Assembly: GCA_938015435.1 (NCBI GenBank)
Contig: CALLPN010000016.1
Coordinates: 1 to 64,000 of the forward strand
Reading direction: 5' to 3'
From: an uncultured Saprospiraceae bacterium
GTDB lineage: Bacteria; Bacteroidota; Bacteroidia; Chitinophagales; Saprospiraceae
DNA: 64,000 nucleotides
In this document: piece after piece, positions 57,628 to 64,000 of the stretch
How positions within the stretch are numbered: position 1 is the first letter of the stretch
Layout of the letters: each line of letters starts with the position of its first letter
Made by a program: the position numbers and the translations under genes
The notes under the pieces: generated by a model
The model's input: the letters and a program-made list of their open reading frames with translations, nothing else
Databases searched by the model: none
What the model was told of the DNA's origin: nothing

Positions 57628-60123
57628 TTATCCTTGCCCACCTCCAGGACCACCACCTGTGGATCCGCCGCCACCTTGACCGCCTCCTTCATCACCGTTC
57701 TTGAGGTCAGTGTTTTTTATTTTTGATTTACGCTTTTTGAAATCTACTTTACCAAATTTGTATCTAAAGTTAATACCTATAGACCTGAATGGAATAGAGA
57801 AATCATTTTTTTGGTAAAAGTTAGGTCCTGATTGCTCAGAGTTGAAAGACTTATTAGCATTGAAAGGATCGATGACTCTGATTCCTAGACTACTGTTTTT
57901 GAAGTCATACCTAAGCCCTGCACCATAGATCCAAAAACTTGGAGTTTCTCCCTGCAATGTGGCATTAGGAGATTTAAAGAATCCAAAGAAGTCAGATTTA
58001 AAATTACCCGTAAAACTATAATCTCCTCCGAAGAAAATTTGATATTGTATATCATCTCTTTCTCTTTCTATTCCATTGAGTTGTCCTTTTGCACTATATG
58101 TATATAAGTTACCACCACCACGTACTGTAAGTTTCTTTACAGACTTACTGGTAAAGAGATTGATTCCAAATGAATTATTTGTTGCAATGTTTTGAAATGA
58201 ATTCGTCGATATACCATTATCAATAGATAGAACCTGCTCGATTACATCATCTGTTCTCTTATAGTACGGGCTTGTATAAACCATTGCACCAAAAACATTA
58301 AAGTTATATGACAATTCAATTTGATGAGTAATCTCAGGACTAAGGAATGGATTACCTTCAGTTACATTAAATCTATCTGCCGAATTAGAAAATGGATTTA
58401 TGAAATTAAGATTCGGCCTTTGTATTCTTTTAGAGTAACTTAACTTCAATTGACGGAAATTAGACAATGATCTACTAATAGTAAAACTTGGAAGGTAACT
58501 CTGATAGTCATTTTCAAATTCCCCTCCTTCCAAATTGTCACCTTTAATAGAAGTATTTTCAACTCTTAAGCCTGTAATCAATCCAAACTTTCCAATTGTA
58601 TAATTTAACGATGCATATCCGGACACCACATCTTGATCATAGTCAAAGACATTAGATCTACTCTCATCCACTTGATATGTACTTCCATCAAAAACGTTAA
58701 ATGTATAATCACTAGTAATATCTCTAAGGATACCTTTAGCCCCAACTTCTAGTTTCATAGAATTTGGAAGCGGCTGCACGAAATCTATTTGTATTGTAGT
58801 CTCTAGATTATCGCCTTCATTATTTACTCTCTCGTTTCTATTCAGCGCTTCGAGGTTTTGATAGGTTTCGACGAGATCGTAATCCTGATCTTGCACATTG
58901 CCAGATAGCTGAAAAGCCATAGTCAATTCTTTATCCTCATTACTCTCAAACTTGCGTGTATAATCCGTACTCCAGTCATATCCACTGTTAAGAGTAGAAG
59001 CATCGTTAGATCTGCCCCAAGTATCATTGAGTGACGTATTTACAAGATCATTAAGTATCGCGGTACTATTACCATCGGTATCAAATCCAAACCCTCTTGC
59101 AGAGAATGAAGTATTAAACGCATTGTAAGCATTGAGATCATAAAACGCCGAAACAGATCCATTAAATCCTAATCTACTTGTCTCTGTGATTCCAGACTGA
59201 GAATAACTACTTTCCAAAATACCATCATCACTTGTCTCACGTAAAAATAGACTCTCTCCATCTGCCGGCAATGAATAAAAAATTGATCCATTAGATGTCA
59301 TACCGAATCTTCCTTTACCGGCATTAAGATTGACAAAAGCATTGTTCTGCCTAGTTCCAGCAGAAGCATTTATCGACCCCGCTAACCCTTCTAATTCGGT
59401 ACGCTTTGTGATGATGTTTATAATACCTCCACTCCCCTCTCCATCATATTTGGCTCCAGGCGAAGTAATTACTTCTACTTTTTTTATTTGGTCAGCTGGA
59501 AACATTTTAAGAGCGTCTGCAACATTAGCAGAGAACATACCACTGGGCTTACCATTGATAAGAATTCTAACATTTTGCGACCCTCTGAGAGAAACATTAC
59601 CCTCAAGGTCTACAGATAATGTAGGTACTTTTCTCAGTACATCGGTCGCATCGCCACCGGCAATACTAGAATCATCTTCGGCATTGAAAACTAGTTTATC
59701 AGGCTTGTTTTCTATTAATGCTCTTTTTTCTGTGATCTCTACTCCATCTAAGATTACAGAAGAAGGAACGAGGTATATTGTTTTGAGATTAACATCTGGA
59801 TTTTTTAGCGTTGTTTCTACATCGCGAATTACCTTCTCCTTATATCCTAAGAAGCTGATATACAGATCGTATTTTCCTGTAGTTACCTCGCCTAATTTCC
59901 ATGCACCACTTTCTTCTGATAATACTCCATCAAGATTAGTATCTGTACCACCACGCTTCATACTAATGGTAGCATAAGGCACTCCAGCATTAGTAGTAGA
60001 GTCGATAAGTATACCTTCAATTTTTCCCTTAATAGATTTTTTTTTCTTACCACCCCAATTACCAAATTGACTATATGATATAAAGGAGCTTAACAAGAAT
60101 ACGTAAGTAAATAGCTGTTTCAT
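57628..60123 (-). CDS. TonB-dependent receptor-like outer-membrane protein with carboxypeptidase-regulatory domain and Gly-rich tail
   Basis: 831 residues. Signal peptide (YVFLLSSFISYSQ), a CarboxypepD_reg-like domain (~30-120; GVPYATISMKRGGTDTN), a plug domain (DVLRKVPTLSVDLEGNVSLRG, IKKVEVITSPGAKYDGEGSGGIINI) and a long barrel (OMP_b-brl_3 kind). The barrel's last strand (FRYKFGKVDF) is followed by ~45 extra residues, basic then almost pure Gly/Ser. Ligand unknown. Stands alone and converges with the transketolase genes. Confidence 0.9.
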   Translation of the reverse strand: MKQLFTYVFLLSSFISYSQFGNWGGKKKKSIKGKIEGILIDSTTNAGVPYATISMKRGGTDTNLDGVLSEESGAWKLGEVTTGKYDLYISFLGYKEKVIRDVETTLKNPDVNLKTIYLVPSSVILDGVEITEKRALIENKPDKLVFNAEDDSSIAGGDATDVLRKVPTLSVDLEGNVSLRGSQNVRILINGKPSGMFSANVADALKMFPADQIKKVEVITSPGAKYDGEGSGGIINIITKRTELEGLAGSINASAGTRQNNAFVNLNAGKGRFGMTSNGSIFYSLPADGESLFLRETSDDGILESSYSQSGITETSRLGFNGSVSAFYDLNAYNAFNTSFSARGFGFDTDGNSTAILNDLVNTSLNDTWGRSNDASTLNSGYDWSTDYTRKFESNEDKELTMAFQLSGNVQDQDYDLVETYQNLEALNRNERVNNEGDNLETTIQIDFVQPLPNSMKLEVGAKGILRDITSDYTFNVFDGSTYQVDESRSNVFDYDQDVVSGYASLNYTIGKFGLITGLRVENTSIKGDNLEGGEFENDYQSYLPSFTISRSLSNFRQLKLSYSKRIQRPNLNFINPFSNSADRFNVTEGNPFLSPEITHQIELSYNFNVFGAMVYTSPYYKRTDDVIEQVLSIDNGISTNSFQNIATNNSFGINLFTSKSVKKLTVRGGGNLYTYSAKGQLNGIERERDDIQYQIFFGGDYSFTGNFKSDFFGFFKSPNATLQGETPSFWIYGAGLRYDFKNSSLGIRVIDPFNANKSFNSEQSGPNFYQKNDFSIPFRSIGINFRYKFGKVDFKKRKSKIKNTDLKNGDEGGGQGGGGSTGGGPGGGQG

Positions 60124-60226
60124 TTTAGTTGGTTGATTGACTTGATGTGAAATTTTGTTCTATTACAGCCAATTATCAACAGCTATAGACAGAACTATGT
60201 TTTTGCTCGACTTAATCTTTACTGAA

Positions 60227-60547
60227 TTACTCCGACATATCTAACACCTCCATTAAAGTACGAAAAGCTCCATATTTACCATTATATCTTTTTGCATGTT
60301 CTGCTTGTAAAGCTACGGCATGATTTTCTTGATACTCGCGATAAGCTGACATACTAGGTGCCAAATATTGTATCGCGTAGGTTACTCCAGTTTCATTTTC
60401 TGATTCGATGATTTTTTGAAATTGATAAGTTAAAAATTTTCCAGTGGCCATTACATCCGGAATGTGAGTTAACTTCATCCACTCTACCCATTCTTCATGA
60501 GACTTGTGATCTATGTTTACCGTTACGTTGTAAAGTATTTTATTCAT
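60227..60547 (-). CDS. DUF4286 family protein
   Basis: 106 residues: MNKILYNVTVNIDHKSHEEWVEWM..., HIPDVMATGKFLTYQF, and a Gln/Glu-rich second half. This matches the DUF4286 ferredoxin-like-fold family of Bacteroidota, whose function is unknown. It lies 27 bp after the HAD gene on the same strand, so they are probably co-transcribed. Confidence 0.85.
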   Translation of the reverse strand: MNKILYNVTVNIDHKSHEEWVEWMKLTHIPDVMATGKFLTYQFQKIIESENETGVTYAIQYLAPSMSAYREYQENHAVALQAEHAKRYNGKYGAFRTLMEVLDMSE

Positions 60548-60574
60548 TCTTTCTCTTTAATATTATTTATGATG

Positions 60575-61207
60575 TTATACCTCGACCCCTGCAGATCTAA
60601 GTGTCTTCTTTAAATCCTTATTAGTCGGATGAAGATATGCTTGCCAACCTAATTCTTGAGCACCCTTGATATTATTAGCATTATCATCAATAAAAATAAA
60701 CTCATCATGAGCTAATTCTATTGACTCTTCTACTTGATGATAGATATCTTTTTCTGGTTTCCAAGCATGCAATCTGTGCGAATAAAAACATTCATCAAAA
60801 AATCGAGATTCAAAGTTTTCTATATCGTACTCCACTTTGAGTTCGTGTATCACAAAATCTAAATGTATCTGATTGGTGTTACTCAACAAGTAAATTTTAT
60901 ATCTTTTCTTTAGTTGATCTAACAATGTAAATTTATCACTTTGCCATCCACACAACATAGCGTTCCAAGCCTCTACTACTTCCTTGCCTTGAGGGATAGG
61001 ATCACACAAGAATTGAATTGCGTGTATAAAAGTCTCTGGAAGCATTTCTCCTTTCTCTAAGGCTAGTGTGAGTTCTCTGTATTTATCCTTGTAAGGAGAA
61101 ACTATCTCGACACCCATAAGTTTGCTCATAGCGGCTTCCGTCTTAGATATGTCTAAATCTAAAAGTACTCCTCCAAAATCAAAAATGATTGCTTTAAGGT
61201 TTTCCAT
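60575..61207 (-). CDS. HAD-superfamily phosphatase (HAD-IA)
   Basis: 210 residues with the HAD motifs: nucleophile Asp10 in IIFDFGGVLLD, motif II LLSNTNQIHLDF, and acidic motif IV FIDDNANNI. The second Asp of DxD is Gly, as usual in the YihX-like branch. A sugar-phosphate or nucleotide substrate is likely but unknown. Operon with the DUF4286 gene. Confidence 0.9.
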   Translation of the reverse strand: MENLKAIIFDFGGVLLDLDISKTEAAMSKLMGVEIVSPYKDKYRELTLALEKGEMLPETFIHAIQFLCDPIPQGKEVVEAWNAMLCGWQSDKFTLLDQLKKRYKIYLLSNTNQIHLDFVIHELKVEYDIENFESRFFDECFYSHRLHAWKPEKDIYHQVEESIELAHDEFIFIDDNANNIKGAQELGWQAYLHPTNKDLKKTLRSAGVEV

Positions 61208-61289
61208 TATTTCAAAATTACTTTAAAAAAATTGGGCCCACGATCGAATAGAAAGTGGGCCTCAAATTATTTTTAGATAATGATCCGAA

Positions 61290-64000
61290 TTACTCGATGA
61301 TGATCATTTTCTTAGTCTCACTGAAATTTCCAGCTTCGATTGTATAGTATAATATACCTACAGTATTGATATCACTTTTCTCGATAGTGACAGTATTCAT
61401 TCCTGCAGCGTATTCACCATTAATTGTTCTGATTACTTTACCGGCTACGTCTCTAATCGTAAGAGATGCTTTACCTGCAGTTGCAAGGTTAAAACTGATT
61501 GCTGTTGATTGCTTGAATGGATTAGGTTCATTCTGCAACAATGAATTAGCTAATGCTATTCCACTTTCGCCTCTGATTCCTAATTCAACATTCATTATAG
61601 CTAAGCTTGATCCTACATATACTTCTGGAGTAAGCACTCTGTCAGTTACTTTGATCATATCGCTGATGTTACCATCTCTCGTAGCCAATGCTGTGATTAT
61701 GAATAAATCCTCAGAACTAGAAATTGCAGTGTTAGAATTCCAAGACATTGAGATTACATTATCTGAGATTACACCAACATTACCAGTATTCAAGTTGATT
61801 GCTTTTCCAGCTACATCGTTGAATGCAAGTCCGTCAAACTCTATTGTCATCTGAAGACCTGATACTGAATCAAAGTCATCACTACCTAACGCTATCTCTA
61901 CTTGCTCACCTGCAACTACTGCCTTGTCTGATACTTGTAATAACATAGTTCCGTTTCTCACTTCTGATGTAATGCCCATTAAGCTATTAGATGCAGTTGC
62001 GTTTACGTCACCCACTTTGACAGCGATGAAATCTTCATTACTGTGATTAGAAGAAAGGTTAGTTATATTTCTCGTCTCATCCACAGGAAATGGTGAATTG
62101 ATATCAGCGAAGGTTTGTTCAGTATCAACAAATCTCCAAGAAGTATTACTAAGTAACTCATCGTGTACTCCAAGTACTAGTTTTCTTAGCTCTACGACAT
62201 CAACAGAACTAACATTATCATCTCCATTGATATCGGCAGCAATCACTTTATAAGGACTATCAAGATTAGCAAATCCTAAGATATGTCTTTGGATCAATAC
62301 TAGATCTAATGTACTTACACCATTAGTATAAAGGTCATCTTTAGTTACTGATATTTGGTAATCCACACCTTCAGGAGATCCTTCAAATGCATAAGCTCCA
62401 TTTACATTGGTTAGTGTAGATCTTGGAAACTCCGGAAGTAAAGCATCCACTTTAACTACAGCTTCCGAAATTCCATTTCCTTCTTCTGTCTCTACAATAC
62501 CTCTCATATCAATATCACCTCCTCCAACTAATGTAAGATCTATCTCACAGAAATCAACGTTACCTTTCTCATCCCAAACATATACGTTTATTGGAGTTAC
62601 ACCTGCTACGTCAAATGTCATTGCACTAGATCTTAGTTCAGCGATATAACTATTGTCGTTTTCAGGTGGCGTATTAGAGAAAGTAAATCTCAGATCTTCT
62701 TGATCAGTACAATTATCAAACGCGCCTAGATCGAAATCTATAGCCCATAGCTCAGCGCCGTTAATAGCTGAAGTACTCAGAGCAACACAGTATGGTGTTG
62801 GCGCTTTCTTGTCTATTACCATAAATGTAGTCGAACATGATGCTACATTTCCACATCCGTCTGTTACTTTCCATGTTACTATATGATTGAACATACTTGA
62901 TTCAATAGCTTCTATTACATTAATAGATACATCTTCTCCACTCTCTGTAGGAGCAAGATATCTATCATTAATTCCGTTTCCGTTAGTATCATTATTGATA
63001 TTGCTATCGTTAGTTGGTAAGAATGAACTATACTCATAATCAACTGCACCATCACCCCAAGTATCTACAAATACTTGCCACTTTAACCAGTCGCTGGCAC
63101 AGTCTCCTGAGTCAACTGCATTGTTAGTAAGCACAGTACTTAATCTCTCACAAGTCGAACCATTATCGTTAGCATCATTACTATCATTCACTTCAAACAT
63201 TGCTGGCGCACAGTTACTAATAACTGGTGCATCTCTGTCGGTGATCTTAATAGTTTGTGCTCCTAAAAACAATCCCTCAGCACCATCAGTCGCATCATAT
63301 ACACACCAGTCAATTACTGAGAATTGTCTTAAGATCTTGAAACATGCATCACTTGCGACGCCTGTTGCCGGATCTACTTCAAAGAAGAATGTATCTACCT
63401 CTTCCGTATAACCGATAAAATCACATACTCCAGCAGTCCAAGTAGGGGCATCATAAGCAATGTCATCCGTACATGCTATTTGACCAGTTGGAGATGTGGG
63501 TAAGTCTCTTGGGAAATTTATATTCGTTTCATTAAATACTGGGTAAGGATTTTCTATATCTATACGTTGATTACAAGAGATCAATGGACTTGAACCTACT
63601 ACTGAATATGTTGCAATTACAAATCCTACTCCACATGCGTCTAGCTGCGGTGTAAATGATGCACTTACTGACTCAGTTCCACATAGGGCTAAGGTCGTTG
63701 CGTTTCCAATATTTATTGGATCTGTGTAATCCATATCGCAAGCTAATGTTACGTCAGGAGGACAAACTATACTTGAGATTGCTTTTCCTTCAACTCTCAC
63801 AGTTACCCAGGTTTCGTTGTAGTTATCTGATTCTCCTAAATCTTGTATCCCATCACCATCTGCATCTACCCAGTCTCCAAATATTCCGTTCATGTTTCCA
63901 TCATCGAATACTCTCATATGAACCGGTACTAATCCGAATTCGATTCCTGTTACTGGATCTACATCGGTAATATCTGCACAACAGAACTTAACATACTCAC
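61290..64000 (-). CDS. T9SS-exported surface protein with HYR-type repeats, dockerin and sorting domain (continues past the right edge)
   Basis: The frame is open through 64000, so the N-terminus lies outside. The visible ~900 residues include Cys-bearing repeat-like segments (SSIVCPPDVTLACDMDY, CAPAMFEVND), a PKD/carboxypeptidase-like sandwich (GNGISEAVVKVDALLPEFPRSTL), a dockerin-like pair (VSTLDLVLIQRHILG and DINGDDNVSSVDVVELRKLV) and a type A T9SS sorting domain near the end (NEPNPFKQSTAISFNLATAG then ETKKMIIIE). The last motif marks it for secretion by type IX and anchoring at the surface. Function: probably adhesin or matrix protein (inference). Confidence 0.88.
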   Translation of the reverse strand, partial: EYVKFCCADITDVDPVTGIEFGLVPVHMRVFDDGNMNGIFGDWVDADGDGIQDLGESDNYNETWVTVRVEGKAISSIVCPPDVTLACDMDYTDPINIGNATTLALCGTESVSASFTPQLDACGVGFVIATYSVVGSSPLISCNQRIDIENPYPVFNETNINFPRDLPTSPTGQIACTDDIAYDAPTWTAGVCDFIGYTEEVDTFFFEVDPATGVASDACFKILRQFSVIDWCVYDATDGAEGLFLGAQTIKITDRDAPVISNCAPAMFEVNDSNDANDNGSTCERLSTVLTNNAVDSGDCASDWLKWQVFVDTWGDGAVDYEYSSFLPTNDSNINNDTNGNGINDRYLAPTESGEDVSINVIEAIESSMFNHIVTWKVTDGCGNVASCSTTFMVIDKKAPTPYCVALSTSAINGAELWAIDFDLGAFDNCTDQEDLRFTFSNTPPENDNSYIAELRSSAMTFDVAGVTPINVYVWDEKGNVDFCEIDLTLVGGGDIDMRGIVETEEGNGISEAVVKVDALLPEFPRSTLTNVNGAYAFEGSPEGVDYQISVTKDDLYTNGVSTLDLVLIQRHILGFANLDSPYKVIAADINGDDNVSSVDVVELRKLVLGVHDELLSNTSWRFVDTEQTFADINSPFPVDETRNITNLSSNHSNEDFIAVKVGDVNATASNSLMGITSEVRNGTMLLQVSDKAVVAGEQVEIALGSDDFDSVSGLQMTIEFDGLAFNDVAGKAINLNTGNVGVISDNVISMSWNSNTAISSSEDLFIITALATRDGNISDMIKVTDRVLTPEVYVGSSLAIMNVELGIRGESGIALANSLLQNEPNPFKQSTAISFNLATAGKASLTIRDVAGKVIRTINGEYAAGMNTVTIEKSDINTVGILYYTIEAGNFSETKKMIIIE

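Overview
This window is a stretch of chromosome from a member of the Bacteroidota, most likely the Saprospiraceae or a near relative. It is AT-rich. The signs are a type IX secretion (T9SS) C-terminal sorting domain, a PorP/SprF-type protein next to an OmpA protein, a Gly-tailed TonB-dependent receptor, many outer-membrane barrels with MKK...AQ signal peptides, and promoters matching the Bacteroidota consensus (TTTG, about 20 nt, TAnnTTTG). No plasmid, phage, IS or CRISPR was seen. Most genes are housekeeping, with patches of lineage-specific secreted proteins.

Layout. 1-970 is the start of a secreted P-domain/HYR surface protein that runs off the left edge. 1222-4813 holds clpX, clpP and tig (protein quality control, minus strand), followed by a tRNA-Leu(UAG). 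5361-8070 is rel-fur (stringent response and metal regulation). 8266-12459 holds an AlkB-like oxygenase, an FKBP lipoprotein, thioredoxin, a PagL-like lipid A deacylase and hutH. 12480-12850 contains a duplicated 90-bp element. 12855-16659 holds a LolA-like carrier, a lipoprotein, pcm and a phosphohexomutase. 16715-19267 is an M56 (BlaR1-like) membrane protein whose HExxH site is gone. 19570-27106 holds trpS, a GT2 glycosyltransferase, an ABC exporter, an MMPL-type exporter and pnuC. 27149-30715 is a T9SS-type pair (PorP/SprF plus PorE-like OmpA), with a DUF1573 domain in a shifted frame just after a run of ten A's. 30929-35973 holds small envelope proteins, a truncated globin and a DksA-like zinc finger. 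36293-42440 holds radA, an S4 RNA-binding protein, rpsT, meaB, an M23 peptidase and bcp. 43252-43669 is a six-copy tandem repeat with internal hairpins, beside a DUF3127 protein with an SSB-like tail. 44178-48598 holds proS, a low-complexity secreted protein and a FadL-like porin. 48888-52586 is a cytochrome c/PA14/propeller/DUF1080 lipoprotein. 52964-57476 holds dodecin, two Hsp20 chaperones, HU and a split transketolase. 57628-64000 holds a TonB receptor, DUF4286, a HAD hydrolase and the C-terminal part of a T9SS-exported dockerin/HYR protein that continues past the right edge.

The observations most worth a second look are: the DUF1573 reading frame that has no start codon and can be reached only by slippage on A10 (or by correcting an indel); the 70-72 bp hairpin repeat array; the M56 protein with a destroyed zinc site; the globin gene with no ATG and a four-codon ORF ending at its putative TTG start; and the charge-segregated low-complexity secreted protein. 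All calls come from reading the sequence; no database search was run.
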